DNA of 64,000 nucleotides from Jatrophihabitans sp. GAS493 (GCF_900230215.1 NZ_LT907982.1:1302001-1366000); one strand, 5' to 3'; numbered from the stretch's first letter, positions 27,434 to 36,397 are shown. Notes: a model not told the origin generated them from the letters alone. Made by a program: numbers and translations.

Positions 27434-27958
27434 GTGGCCTGGTTTCGTAGGGAGATCATGCCGAGCGGAGCCGGCGACGACCGGGCGCGGACCCCGTCGG
27501 GGAAGAAGGGTGTTGCCCCCGCGGCCGACGCCGAGGACAGCCCGGCGATGCTGCGTTGGAACGCCTACGAGCTCAACCGGCTCATCAACTCCAACGCCGG
27601 AAAGCTGCCAGGCGAGGCGGTCGTCGCCGCGCGGCGGGTCACTGACACGCTGCGCGAAGTCATCGACACGTCCGAGGTTCGTGAGCTGGACATCTATGCG
27701 GTGGTTACGGTGAAGGGCGTGCTGAACGACTACCTGCCGACGACGCTGCGCAGCTACCTTGCCCTCGATGCGGGCGTGGTGAACACCCCGCGTCCGTCGG
27801 GACATTCGCCATCCCAGTCGCTGGTCGAGCAGATTGACTCGCTGCGTCTGGCCGGCACCCAACTGCTGTCCGCGGTGCGCGATCAGGACGCCGACGCGCT
27901 GCTGGCCCAGGGGCGATTTCTGCAGGCGAAGTTCACCGGCTCCGACCTGGATCTGTAG
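27434..27958 (+). CDS. Ter-operon protein of unknown function
   Basis: A 174-residue, mostly helical, soluble protein starting at a GTG with a strong GGGGAGGG site. The core (residues 38-115) includes LRWNAYELNRLINSNAGKLP and TLREVIDTSEVRELDIYAVV, and LNDYLPTTLRSYLAL follows. I recognise no domain. It is held between telA and the second terD gene with short gaps (60 and 17 bases), so it is probably part of the same stress complex. Confidence 0.75.
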   Translation: MAWFRREIMPSGAGDDRARTPSGKKGVAPAADAEDSPAMLRWNAYELNRLINSNAGKLPGEAVVAARRVTDTLREVIDTSEVRELDIYAVVTVKGVLNDYLPTTLRSYLALDAGVVNTPRPSGHSPSQSLVEQIDSLRLAGTQLLSAVRDQDADALLAQGRFLQAKFTGSDLDL

Positions 27959-27975
27959 GGGGATCTGCAAGCACA

Positions 27976-28539
27976 ATGGCGACGATGATGCGCGGGGCGA
28001 ATGTGTCCCTAACCCGTGAGATACCCACCCTCACGGGGGTGGTTCTCGGCATCAGCTGGGACGCCGGGTCGGAGGCTGCGCTGGCCGAGAACCTGGTAGT
28101 GGCGGCGCTGCTCTGCGACGCCGACCAGCGGGTTCTCTCCGCGGAGCACTTCGTCTTCTTCAACCAGCTCACCTCACCGGACCTCTCGGTCAGCCAGCTG
28201 GAACAGGCGCTGGGTGGCGACGACGAACAGATCGAGATCGCGCTCGACCAGGTGCCGCCGGAGGTGAGCCGGATAGTCGTGATTCTCTACGTCAACGAGG
28301 GGTCGCTGCAGCGGCGCACCCTCGGGCAACTGCGCCACTGCACGGTTCGGGTGCTGAACCGGGACGGAGACGCTGAACTGGTCCGCTCCGAGGACCTGGC
28401 TGCCTCGCTGGCCGGGGAGATGGCGGCATCGCTGGGCGAGCTGTACCGGCGCGGGGACGAGTGGAAGTTCAAAGTGCTGGGCCAGGGCTACTCGAAGGGA
28501 ATCGCCGGGCTGGCCGCCGACTACGGGCTGACCCTGTGA
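27976..28539 (+). CDS. divergent TerD family protein lacking the Ca2+ loop
   Basis: A 187-residue TerD paralogue: VVLGISWDAGS, VVAALLCDADQRVL, FVFFNQLTSPDLS and EWKFKVLGQGYSKGIAGLAADYGL are family blocks. The acidic GDNLTGEG loop of the first copy is replaced by QLEQALGGDDE, so Ca2+ binding is probably altered or lost. It overlaps the next gene by four bases (GTGA). Confidence 0.88.
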   Translation: MATMMRGANVSLTREIPTLTGVVLGISWDAGSEAALAENLVVAALLCDADQRVLSAEHFVFFNQLTSPDLSVSQLEQALGGDDEQIEIALDQVPPEVSRIVVILYVNEGSLQRRTLGQLRHCTVRVLNRDGDAELVRSEDLAASLAGEMAASLGELYRRGDEWKFKVLGQGYSKGIAGLAADYGLTL

Positions 28540-29498
28540 CGCCGGCCGACCCCCGCTCACCGCAGAGCGCGCCGCCGCGCGGTGATCTGACCTTTCTGCG
28601 GCACCGCTCCCGCCCGCGACCGGCGCCGCCGTCCGTGCGGACCCCAGCTCCCGCGGCAGAACCAGCGCCCGCGGCAAAACCGGCTCCCGCGGCAAAACCA
28701 GCAGCCGCCCCAGCCGCCCCAGCCGCCCCAGCCGCGCCGGTCTCCGGCTCGCTGCTGGATCTCTCCTCCCCGGCTACACCCACGGCGCCGACCGCGGCAC
28801 CCACGGCGCCTCCCACGGCGCCGACTGCGGCACCGGCTCCGGTCGCCGCAGCGGGGGAGCAACGAATTCACGTCACCCACCGCACGACCCGGCGCGCACC
28901 GACCTTCGTGGAGCCGCGCGCGATCTCCGGAACGCGAACAATTCTCAGTGCAAAGTCCCCGACCATAACGCTCACGCGGCTCCAGAGCGGCGTCGGATCG
29001 CTGAAATTCGAAGCGGCCTGCTCGCCGGCGGTCGGCGACCTTCGTCTCGGTTGCGCTTATCAGCTTCGCGATGGGCACGCCTCCACCGCCCAGCACGCCC
29101 AGGGCAGTCGCTACGGACCGAAGTCGTCCAAGCGGCCGGTGGTGATGACGTCCCGCGATGAATACGAAGAGATCTCGTTGGATCTTCGGCAGAACCAGCT
29201 CCTGGAGCGAGTGCTCATCTACGCCTTCTCCGAGAGCGGTGCCTACGCGGGCGGGCAGACACCGCTGAACTGGGGCGGCACCTTTGTAGTCACAACCTTC
29301 GGCGGCGCCCGCATCGAGGTACCGATCGAGCTGGCTCCGGCCGCCGGCACCCTGGCTCTCATGTCGCTCTACAACATCCGGGGCGAGTTCGTGCTCCGGG
29401 CCGAGATGGAACTCATTGCCGGGCCGATACGTGAAGCATGTAAGGCCTATGGGTATGACCGGATCAGCTGGTTGGACGATCGCACCCCGGTCGAGTAG
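28536..29498 (+). CDS. TerA-like protein with long Pro/Ala linker
   Basis: A 320-residue protein that starts at the GTG overlapping the previous stop. Residues 1-110 are low-complexity Pro/Ala/Thr repeats written by tandem DNA repeats; residues 125-320 form a TerA-like TerD-superfamily domain (ITLTRLQSGVGSLKFE, VGDLRLGCAYQLRDG, LERVLIYAFSESG). The acidic metal loop is poor. The linker suggests a flexible tether joining partners in the Ter complex. Confidence 0.82.
   Translation: MTPADPRSPQSAPPRGDLTFLRHRSRPRPAPPSVRTPAPAAEPAPAAKPAPAAKPAAAPAAPAAPAAPVSGSLLDLSSPATPTAPTAAPTAPPTAPTAAPAPVAAAGEQRIHVTHRTTRRAPTFVEPRAISGTRTILSAKSPTITLTRLQSGVGSLKFEAACSPAVGDLRLGCAYQLRDGHASTAQHAQGSRYGPKSSKRPVVMTSRDEYEEISLDLRQNQLLERVLIYAFSESGAYAGGQTPLNWGGTFVVTTFGGARIEVPIELAPAAGTLALMSLYNIRGEFVLRAEMELIAGPIREACKAYGYDRISWLDDRTPVE
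28660..28835. repeat. low-complexity Pro/Ala coding repeats
   Basis: Short in-frame repeats such as CCCGCGGCAAAACCAG and CCCAGCCG tracts encode AKPAPA and APAAP units in the linker of the TerA-like protein. Confidence 0.7.
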
Positions 29499-29576
29499 CA
29501 CCCAGCCCAGTTTGTGTGTCGTTCAACTACGTCAGGTAGACCATCCGAACAGACCTTCCAAGCAAGGGGGACTCAG

Positions 29577-30773
29577 ATGCGACACTTCCATTTCCTCAAT
29601 GAGTCCGAACGGTCGCGCCTGTTCCACCGAGAACCGCAGGATTTCTCCGCCGACGGTGACAGCGAACTGCTGGCCATCGCCCTCGGTGCGACGCTCTACA
29701 CGCCGGGCACCCGGCGCACTCTGGCCGACGACCTCGCCAAGCGAAATGCCGAGGGGCTGGTCAGCAGCGTGATCTGCCTGGAGGACTCGGTGCCCGACGA
29801 CGAGGTCGACACCGCCGAAGTGAACGTCGTCGCGCAGATCCGGGAGTATGCCCGCCGGGGCGGGGGCGGCCCGGTGAACGGGCCGCTCATCTTCGTCCGG
29901 GTGCGATCGGCCGACCAGATCGCCACCATCGTCACCGGGCTCGGGGAGCACGTCGACGTCCTCACCGGCTTCGTACTGCCCAAGTTCACCCCGCAGACCG
30001 GGCCCCCCTTTCTGGAGAGCGTTGAGAAGGCGAGTGCGGAGATCGGTCGGCAACTGCTGGCGATGCCGGTCATCGAATCGCCCGAGGTGATCTTCGCCGA
30101 GTCCCGGATCCCGACCCTGCTCGCGATCCGTGACCTGCTGCGCCAACACCGTCAGAGCGTGCTGGCGGTGCGCATCGGGGCCACCGATCTCTCTTCGGTC
30201 TACGGTCTGCGCCGGGCGCGCGGCCTCACAGTCTATGACGTGCGGATCATCGCTGATGTGATCGCCGACGTGGTCAACGTGATCGGCCGGCGGGATACGG
30301 CGGGTGAGGCAGACGGGGCTGATGAGGGCTTCATCGTCACTGGGCCGGTGTGGGAGTACTTCGCGGCGGCCGAGCGCATCTTCAAGCCGCAGTTGCGCGA
30401 GTCGCCCTTCATCGTGCGCGAAGAGCGAGCGCTGCGTACCCAGCTGATCGCCAAGGACCTGGACGGCCTGATCCGGGAGGTGGCCCTGGACAAGGCCAAT
30501 GGACTGACCGGCAAGACGGTGATTCACCCGACGCACGTCGCCGCCGTCCATGCGCTCTCAGTGGTAACGCACGAGGAGTTCGTCGATGCCCTCGACGTGG
30601 TCGGCACGGCGGCCCAGGGGGGAGCGGCGGCGTCGCCGTACAACAACAAGATGAACGAGAGCAAGCCGCACGCCGCCTGGGCCCGGCGCATCCTGCTGCG
30701 CGCCCGCGTCTTCGGTGTCGCCAATCCGGAAGTCTCCTTCGTCGACCTCCTCGGCGCCGGCCTGCATCTGTGA
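29577..30773 (+). CDS. HpcH/HpaI (CitE-like) lyase of the Ter operon
   Basis: A 398-residue TIM-barrel lyase related to citrate lyase beta subunit. It carries LYTPGTRRTLADD, VICLEDSVPDDEV, MPVIESPEVIFAES and KTVIHPTHVAAVHAL. This is the CitE-like branch that travels with PRTase and HAD genes in Ter operons and was proposed by others to act in making a nucleotide-like metabolite. I start it at 29577, where AAGGGGG precedes the ATG. It overlaps the following gene by four bases. Confidence 0.88.
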   Translation: MRHFHFLNESERSRLFHREPQDFSADGDSELLAIALGATLYTPGTRRTLADDLAKRNAEGLVSSVICLEDSVPDDEVDTAEVNVVAQIREYARRGGGGPVNGPLIFVRVRSADQIATIVTGLGEHVDVLTGFVLPKFTPQTGPPFLESVEKASAEIGRQLLAMPVIESPEVIFAESRIPTLLAIRDLLRQHRQSVLAVRIGATDLSSVYGLRRARGLTVYDVRIIADVIADVVNVIGRRDTAGEADGADEGFIVTGPVWEYFAAAERIFKPQLRESPFIVREERALRTQLIAKDLDGLIREVALDKANGLTGKTVIHPTHVAAVHALSVVTHEEFVDALDVVGTAAQGGAAASPYNNKMNESKPHAAWARRILLRARVFGVANPEVSFVDLLGAGLHL

Positions 30774-33424
30774 CCGACAATCTCAGCGCGATCGTCGCCG
30801 ACCCGTGGCCTGGCCAATGGGTCAGCGACCGTCTCGATCTGCGTCTCAGGACCCAGAGTTCACCCGTCGGGCTGGAGCTGACCGACCTGCTCGGGCTGGC
30901 GCTGCGGCGCAATCCGCGGCGGGTGCAGTTGCTGGTCTCGACGGTCCTCGGAAAGCACGTGCCGACCGATCCGCGAGTGGTCTACGGGGCCGGGCGGCTG
31001 CTCGGACTGCTGGTCAGCCAACGGCTCGTCGGCGGTCACTCTGACGGGAGCGCTCAACGGCGCGGCGGTGAGCTGCTGCGGGCTGCCCTCGACGGCATTC
31101 CGGGCGCCGGGCCGGCGCTGCTGGAACTCTGTGACGACGAGCAGCGGGTCGGGGTTGATCAACCCCTCCGGCCGATCGTTCTGGGTTACGCCGAGACGGC
31201 GACCGCGTTGGGGCACGCCGTCGCCGACTCGCTGGCGGCCGACTACCTGCACTCGACCCGGCGCCGGGTCCTGACGGGGGTGCCGGTCGGCGGCTTCGAG
31301 GAGGAGCACAGTCACGCCAGCAGTCATCTGCTCCTCCCCGAGGATCCTGCGTTCTTTACCGGCCACTCACCGCTGGTGCTCGTGGATGACGAGTTCTCGA
31401 CCGGCACCACACTCCTCAACACGATCGCTGCGCTACAGGCTCAATCTCCGCGGGGTCACTACGTGGTGGCGGCCCTGGTTGATCTACGCGGTCCGGCCGA
31501 CCGGGCCCGGCTGGACGACCTGGCGGCTGCACTCGGCGTTCGTATCGACGTGGTGTCGCTGGTCGCCGGAACGTTGCCGGTGACGCCGGCGACGATCGAG
31601 CAGGGACAGCGGTTGGTCCAGGGTCGACTGGCCGCCAACGCGACTGCTGAACCGATGTCGGTTGAGCAGCCGGAACAGGAACCGGCCGGCGCGCTGCGGC
31701 GCGTTGAGGTCGGTTGGCCGGTCAGTGTGCCGGATGGAGCTAGACACGGGGTGTCGCCCGTCGGATCGCTGGCCATCCGCCAGGCGGCCACCGCCGCGGC
31801 GGCTGCGATCGCCGAGCAATTGTCAGGTGATTCGGTGCTCGTCCTCGGCTTCGAGGAGCTGATGTACGCGCCGCTGCAGATCGCCTTAGCCCTGGCCGTA
31901 GCCCTGGCTGAGGCGCCCGACCATCCCGACCAGCCCGGTCCACCCCGTCAACCCGGTCAGCCCGATCACCCTAACGGCGTGCGCTTCTCCAGCACCACCC
32001 GTTCGCCGGTGCTGGCCGTCGACGAACCGGGGTACGCCATCAGGACGGGGCTGCGCTTCGACAGCATCGATGAAGTGCCAGCCACCGCCGACGCCGCGCG
32101 CTACGCCTACAACGTAGCCGGGCACGCCTTCACCGACGTCGTCCTCGTAGTCGATGCCGTCGCCGATACTCCAGCGCTCCGCCACGCCGACGGACTGCTC
32201 GAAAAACTAAGGGAGATCGTCCCGAACGTGCTGCTCGTGGTGCTGCCCAGCAAGGTGCCATCGCTACCCTCACCGTTGCACGCGCCGGAGTTCGGCAGCT
32301 ACGCGGCGGAGGAGGTGAGCTGGCTACTCACCGACCTGAGCGGCGTCGACTTGGAGGCGCCGATCGAGGAGCGGGAGGAGGCGATCCAGGCCGGCGGCGC
32401 TCACTACGCCGAGTCCCTGCCGATCGAGTACCAGCCGAGCGTGGAGTACCAGCAGCTCTTCGTCGACGCGCTGGCCGAGTCGGCTGATCGGATCGCCCGG
32501 GCGGTCGGCGTCGTCACCGAACTGGTACTGGACGCCCGCGGTGGCGACACCGTGCTGGTCTCGCTGGCCCGTGCCGGCACCCCGGTCGGGGTCCTGATGC
32601 GCCGCTGGGCCGCCGCGACCCATGACCTGCAGTTGCCACACTTCGCGGTGAGCATCGTCCGTGGCCGCGGCATCGACAGCGTCGCACTGCGGTACCTCGT
32701 CGCCCAGTTCGGCGCATCAAGGCTGATGTTCGTCGACGGGTGGACCGGCAAGGGGGCGATCACCCGTGAACTCAGTGACGCCGTGGCGCAGGCCAACCGG
32801 GAGTTCGGCCTCGCGGGCGCCGACCGCCTCTCGCCGGAGTTGGCCGTGCTGGCCGACACCGGTGGGTGCACCGAGTTCTTCGGCACCCGGGACGATTTCC
32901 TCATCCCGTCGGCCTGCCTGAACTCGACCGTCTCCGGGCTTGTGTCGCGGACGGTACTCAACGACCGGATCGGACCGCGCCAGTTCCACGGCGCCAAGTT
33001 CTACCGGGAGCTGGCCGGCGTCGACGTCTCGGCCACCTTTCTGGACGCGGTGAGCAGACGGTTCCCCGCCGTGGCCGACCGGGTGGCGACTGAGTGGCGG
33101 CAGCTTCGGGACAGCGATCGGCACCCGACCTGGGCCGGCTGGACGGCCGTGGAGAAGATCAGCGCCGAGTACGGCATCGGCAACCTCAACCTCGTGAAAC
33201 CGGGGGTCGGTGAGACGACGCGGGTGCTGCTGCGCCGGGTGCCCTGGCGGGTCCTGATGCGTCCGGACGCCGCCGCATCGCTCGGGCACATCAAGCACCT
33301 GGCGGATAGTCGTGGTGTTGGCATCGACTACGTCGAGGATCTGGCCTTCAGCTGTGTCGGGCTCATCCATCCGCAGTTCACCCGGGGCGCCGTGGGGGCC
33401 GATGGAACGGCGGTGCGCCGGTGA
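30770..33424 (+). CDS. PRTase-TRSP-StiP/PELOTA fusion of the Ter operon
   Basis: An 884-residue multidomain protein. Residues 130-290 are a phosphoribosyltransferase with the PRPP loop VLVDDEFSTGTT (203-214). Residues 340-500 hold the TRSP domain with the naming motif STTRSPVLA (about 408-416). Residues 545-870 match the StiP family, formed of a second PRTase-like region (FVDGWTGKGAI, 654-664) and a C-terminal PELOTA-like RNA-binding part (RVLLRRVPWRVLMR). A Pro-rich 20-residue insertion interrupts the TRSP region at about 383-403. The start is the GTG overlapping the previous stop. Such proteins are predicted to make or attach a nucleotide-like metabolite; the reaction is unproven. Confidence 0.85.
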   Translation: MTDNLSAIVADPWPGQWVSDRLDLRLRTQSSPVGLELTDLLGLALRRNPRRVQLLVSTVLGKHVPTDPRVVYGAGRLLGLLVSQRLVGGHSDGSAQRRGGELLRAALDGIPGAGPALLELCDDEQRVGVDQPLRPIVLGYAETATALGHAVADSLAADYLHSTRRRVLTGVPVGGFEEEHSHASSHLLLPEDPAFFTGHSPLVLVDDEFSTGTTLLNTIAALQAQSPRGHYVVAALVDLRGPADRARLDDLAAALGVRIDVVSLVAGTLPVTPATIEQGQRLVQGRLAANATAEPMSVEQPEQEPAGALRRVEVGWPVSVPDGARHGVSPVGSLAIRQAATAAAAAIAEQLSGDSVLVLGFEELMYAPLQIALALAVALAEAPDHPDQPGPPRQPGQPDHPNGVRFSSTTRSPVLAVDEPGYAIRTGLRFDSIDEVPATADAARYAYNVAGHAFTDVVLVVDAVADTPALRHADGLLEKLREIVPNVLLVVLPSKVPSLPSPLHAPEFGSYAAEEVSWLLTDLSGVDLEAPIEEREEAIQAGGAHYAESLPIEYQPSVEYQQLFVDALAESADRIARAVGVVTELVLDARGGDTVLVSLARAGTPVGVLMRRWAAATHDLQLPHFAVSIVRGRGIDSVALRYLVAQFGASRLMFVDGWTGKGAITRELSDAVAQANREFGLAGADRLSPELAVLADTGGCTEFFGTRDDFLIPSACLNSTVSGLVSRTVLNDRIGPRQFHGAKFYRELAGVDVSATFLDAVSRRFPAVADRVATEWRQLRDSDRHPTWAGWTAVEKISAEYGIGNLNLVKPGVGETTRVLLRRVPWRVLMRPDAAASLGHIKHLADSRGVGIDYVEDLAFSCVGLIHPQFTRGAVGADGTAVRR

Positions 33425-34317
33425 GATCGCCGGTGCTGGTCGCCTCCGACCTCGATCGGACCCTCATCTACTCACGGGCCGCGACCGGGCTGGACGGACC
33501 GGTGGGCGCGACGCCGGCCCCGCCGCGGGGGGTGACGGAGCTGCGCTGTGTGGAGGTCTTCGAGGGCGGGCCGTTGTCGTTCATGAGTGAACCGGCCGCT
33601 CAGTCACTGGCCGCACTGGCCGCCGAGTGCACCTTCGTGCCGGTCACCACCCGGACGGTGGCGCAGCTGCGACGGGTTCAGCTGCCCGTCCCGGCGCCCG
33701 CATCCGGCGACGGCTACGCGGTGGCTGCCAATGGCGGGGTGTTGCTGCACGACGGGGAGCCGGACGCCGACTGGGCGGCGCGGGTGGCCGTGGCGATTGG
33801 TGGGTCGCAACCGCACCACCGAGTGTGGGCCGAGTTGCAGGAACTGGCCGGGCGGGACTGGGTGCTCAAGCTACGAAGCGCGGAGGATCTCTTCTGCTAC
33901 GCGGTGCTCGACCGGGGCGCCGTCCCGGCCGATTTCATCGCCGAGACCACCGCCTGGGCATCCCGGTTGGGCTGGCGGACGTCACTTCAGGGGCGCAAGC
34001 TCTACTGGGTCCCCGACGCCCTGACCAAACGGGCCGCAGTGGCCGAGGTGGCCCGTCGCCGAGGTAGTGAACTGGTGCTGGCCGCCGGCGACTCGCTGCT
34101 GGACATCGACCTGCTGGAAGGGGCCGACCGCGGAATCCGGCCCGCCCACGGGGAGTTGGACGAGCAGGGCTGGAGCGCTCCGCACGTCGAAGTGACCCGG
34201 GCGCGGGGCGTTGCCGCCGGTGCCGAGATCCTCGAATGGTTCCGCGAGGGTGTGGCGAGCCACTGCGGCGAAGCCGCCCCGCGCCTTGCCAGTGGGGTGT
34301 CGCTACCGATACGGTGA
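33421..34317 (+). CDS. HAD family phosphatase of the Ter operon
   Basis: A 298-residue Cof-type HAD hydrolase. Motif I is ASDLDRTLIYS with both Asp residues, and motif IV is AAGDSLLDIDLL. It overlaps the fusion gene by four bases and closes the Ter operon. In this gene order it probably dephosphorylates the product of the lyase/PRTase module. The stop lies at the edge of the following cobalamin riboswitch. Confidence 0.88.
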   Translation: MRSPVLVASDLDRTLIYSRAATGLDGPVGATPAPPRGVTELRCVEVFEGGPLSFMSEPAAQSLAALAAECTFVPVTTRTVAQLRRVQLPVPAPASGDGYAVAANGGVLLHDGEPDADWAARVAVAIGGSQPHHRVWAELQELAGRDWVLKLRSAEDLFCYAVLDRGAVPADFIAETTAWASRLGWRTSLQGRKLYWVPDALTKRAAVAEVARRRGSELVLAAGDSLLDIDLLEGADRGIRPAHGELDEQGWSAPHVEVTRARGVAAGAEILEWFREGVASHCGEAAPRLASGVSLPIR

Positions 34318-34430
34318 GCACGCATGATGGCATGAGGAAGCCGGTGGGAATCCGGCACGGTCGCGCCACTGTAAGCAGGCCGCCAGCGCTCAGCGCAGGC
34401 CTGTGAGTCAGATCTTCGGCCATCACCGCA
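34318..34430 (+). ncRNA. cobalamin (AdoCbl) riboswitch
   Basis: The conserved core is readable: GAGGAAGCCGGTGGGAATCC at 34334-34353, then a G/C-rich arm and the B12 box GCCACTGT at 34365-34372. It lies 40-150 bases ahead of cbtB, a known target. A small hairpin AGGGA/TCCCT (34442-34458) just before the cbtB ribosome site could be the expression platform. Outer limits are approximate. It should lower CbtBA expression when cobalamin is plentiful. Confidence 0.9.
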
Positions 34431-34471
34431 TCCCATCGACAAGGGACGCAAGATCCCTGAAGGAGCACCGT

Positions 34472-34699
34472 ATGAGCAACACCGCCGCACCTACCGCCGT
34501 ACCGACCACTGTCGCGACGCCGGTAGTCCTCCCGCTGTCGAAGGCGGTGCTCTGGCTCGTCGGTTCGACGATCCTGGCGCTGGCCGTCTACTACTTCGTC
34601 GGTGTCGACGAGGGTGCCATGTCGGTCTTCGGCAAGAGCATGGTCATCCACGAGTTCGTCCACGACTCGCGCCACTTCCTCGGCTTCCCCTGCCACTAG
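34472..34699 (+). CDS. cbtB: CbtB cobalt transporter subunit
   Basis: A 75-residue protein with one membrane helix (about residues 25-45) and the C-terminal histidine motif, seen as HEFVHDSRHFLGFPCH, which is the putative metal site of CbtB. The ATG at 34472 has a GAAGGAG site. It is read together with cbtA under the cobalamin riboswitch. Confidence 0.93.
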   Translation: MSNTAAPTAVPTTVATPVVLPLSKAVLWLVGSTILALAVYYFVGVDEGAMSVFGKSMVIHEFVHDSRHFLGFPCH

Positions 34700-34727
34700 C
34701 TAGACAAGGCAACGGAGCTAACTGGAC

Positions 34728-35588
34728 ATGGTCAAGAAACTCATCCTGCGCGGCGTTCTCGCCGGCGCAGTTGCAGGCCTGCTCGCATTCGTCTTCGCTC
34801 GCATCTTCGCGGAGCCGATCATCAGCAAGGCGATCAACTATGAATCAGCCCGGGATGCAGCCCAGGAGGCGCTGAACAAGGCGGCCGGGCTGCCGACCGA
34901 GGCCGCCGAATCGGAGATCTTCAGCCGCACCATTCAGGCCAACCTCGGCATCGGGGTCGGCATGATCGCCTTCGGTGCCGCCATGGGGGCGCTCTTCGCG
35001 GTCGTCTATTGCGTCTGCCTCGGCCGGGTCGGGAATCTGCGCCCGCGCAGTCTGGCGATGCTGATCGCCGGCGGCGGGTTCCTCGCGGTCTACCTGGTTC
35101 CCTTCCTCAAGTACCCGGCCAACCCACCGTCGATCGGCCACGCCGACACGATCAAACAGCGGGGTGGTCTCTACCTGCTGATGGTCTTCGCCTCCGTGGT
35201 GCTGCTGGCCGGGGCCGTCTGGCTCGGTCAGCGGCTGAAGGCCCGCTTCGGTAACTGGAACGCCAGCCTGCTGGCCGGCGCCGCGTTCGTGGTGCTGATC
35301 GGGACGCTGATGCTGCTGCTGCCGGAGTTCGGCGAGCTCTCGGCCAACCTGCAGGCCTATGGTCGGCATGCCACCGAGACGCCGCTGCCGCTGCTCGACC
35401 CGAAGGGGAACATCGTCTTCCCGGGCTTCCCGGCCGACGACCTCTTCCAGTTCCGCCTCTATTCGGTGGCCGCGCAGGTGATTCTCTGGGGCTCGCTCGG
35501 GCTCGTCTTCGCACCGTTGGCCGATCGCCTGCTGTCGCCGGGTGCGGAGCAGAAAGCGGCGAACGCCCCGATTCCGGCCGTGGTCTAG
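34728..35588 (+). CDS. cbtA: CbtA cobalt transporter
   Basis: A 286-residue membrane protein with about six helices and the typical opening VKKLILRGVLAGAVAGLLAF. It contains RTIQANLGIGVGMIAFGAAM and the conserved FLKYPANPPSIGH loop of CbtA. With CbtB it imports cobalt for cobalamin. Its amber stop is immediately followed, in the same frame, by sequence resembling the N-terminus of the next protein. Confidence 0.93.
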   Translation: MVKKLILRGVLAGAVAGLLAFVFARIFAEPIISKAINYESARDAAQEALNKAAGLPTEAAESEIFSRTIQANLGIGVGMIAFGAAMGALFAVVYCVCLGRVGNLRPRSLAMLIAGGGFLAVYLVPFLKYPANPPSIGHADTIKQRGGLYLLMVFASVVLLAGAVWLGQRLKARFGNWNASLLAGAAFVVLIGTLMLLLPEFGELSANLQAYGRHATETPLPLLDPKGNIVFPGFPADDLFQFRLYSVAAQVILWGSLGLVFAPLADRLLSPGAEQKAANAPIPAVV

Positions 35589-35648
35589 CTGCCGCAGCTC
35601 GACGCACTGGATCAGCTCGGCGGGTACTTCGCCGTCGAGACGCATCCG

Positions 35649-36344
35649 GTGGACGTCGAGCCCGCACCGCCCTGGCTCACGCTCGAGACGTTGATCGGGT
35701 CGCCGGAGATCCTCTCGCAGCGGATCTCCGGCGTCCGCTCAGCATTGGGGGCGGCGGCCGGACGCTCCGCCGATGAGATCGACCACCGGGTCGCGGCCTC
35801 GGTGGCCCAGCTCGGGCTGGTGGCCCGCCTCATCTCCCCGGTGCTAGGTGCAGCCGTGCTCTCGTCGGTGCCGCTGCGCGTCGAGGCGGCCACCGCCTGG
35901 TGGCAGCCGGTGCTGGGTGGGCCCTATCCGCTATCGCTGCCCGAGTCGGCCGCGGTCACTGCGGCCGACGAGCCGGCCGTCCGCGCAGTGCTGCTGGAGC
36001 TCCTGGACGGTCCCATTCGCGGGATCGTCGAGGTGGTGGCGGCCCGGTCGGTCTCGCCGCTGGTGCTCTGGGGAAACGTCGCGTCGGCGATCAACGGCTC
36101 GGCGTCGATGCTGGTCACGCTGCGCCCGGAGGCGGCGGAGAGCGTCCGCCGAATGGCCGGGTGGATGCTGGGGTATCCACGTCTGCGCGGTGGTTTCACC
36201 GGTGTGCCGGCGGCCGAGCGGGGCGCGGGCGTCCAGTTTCAACGGCGCAGCTGCTGCCTCATCTACCGGATCTCCGAACCGCCCAGCAATGCCTACTGCG
36301 GCGACTGCATCCACCTGCTGCCGCTGTCGAGCGTCTTGCCCTGA
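35649..36344 (+). CDS. FhuF-like ferric reductase/Fe-S protein
   Basis: The C-terminus carries the [2Fe-2S] pattern CCLIYRI...CGDC of FhuF proteins, which release iron from siderophores. The first standard start is the GTG at 35649, giving 231 residues, but the frame is open and protein-like back to 35589 (LPQLDALDQLGGYFAVE), directly after the cbtA stop in the same frame. The real N-terminus may use a CTG there. The link to cobalt uptake suggests handling of metal complexes. Confidence 0.8.
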   Translation: MDVEPAPPWLTLETLIGSPEILSQRISGVRSALGAAAGRSADEIDHRVAASVAQLGLVARLISPVLGAAVLSSVPLRVEAATAWWQPVLGGPYPLSLPESAAVTAADEPAVRAVLLELLDGPIRGIVEVVAARSVSPLVLWGNVASAINGSASMLVTLRPEAAESVRRMAGWMLGYPRLRGGFTGVPAAERGAGVQFQRRSCCLIYRISEPPSNAYCGDCIHLLPLSSVLP

Positions 36345-36397
36345 ACCCTGGTTCCTGGTTGTGATCCGGACTGGAACGCTCAAACGGAACGGCGAAG

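Noticed and set aside
35589..36344. FhuF-like gene as a pseudogene
   Set aside because: The Fe-S cysteines and the rest of the frame are intact; only the start is uncertain.
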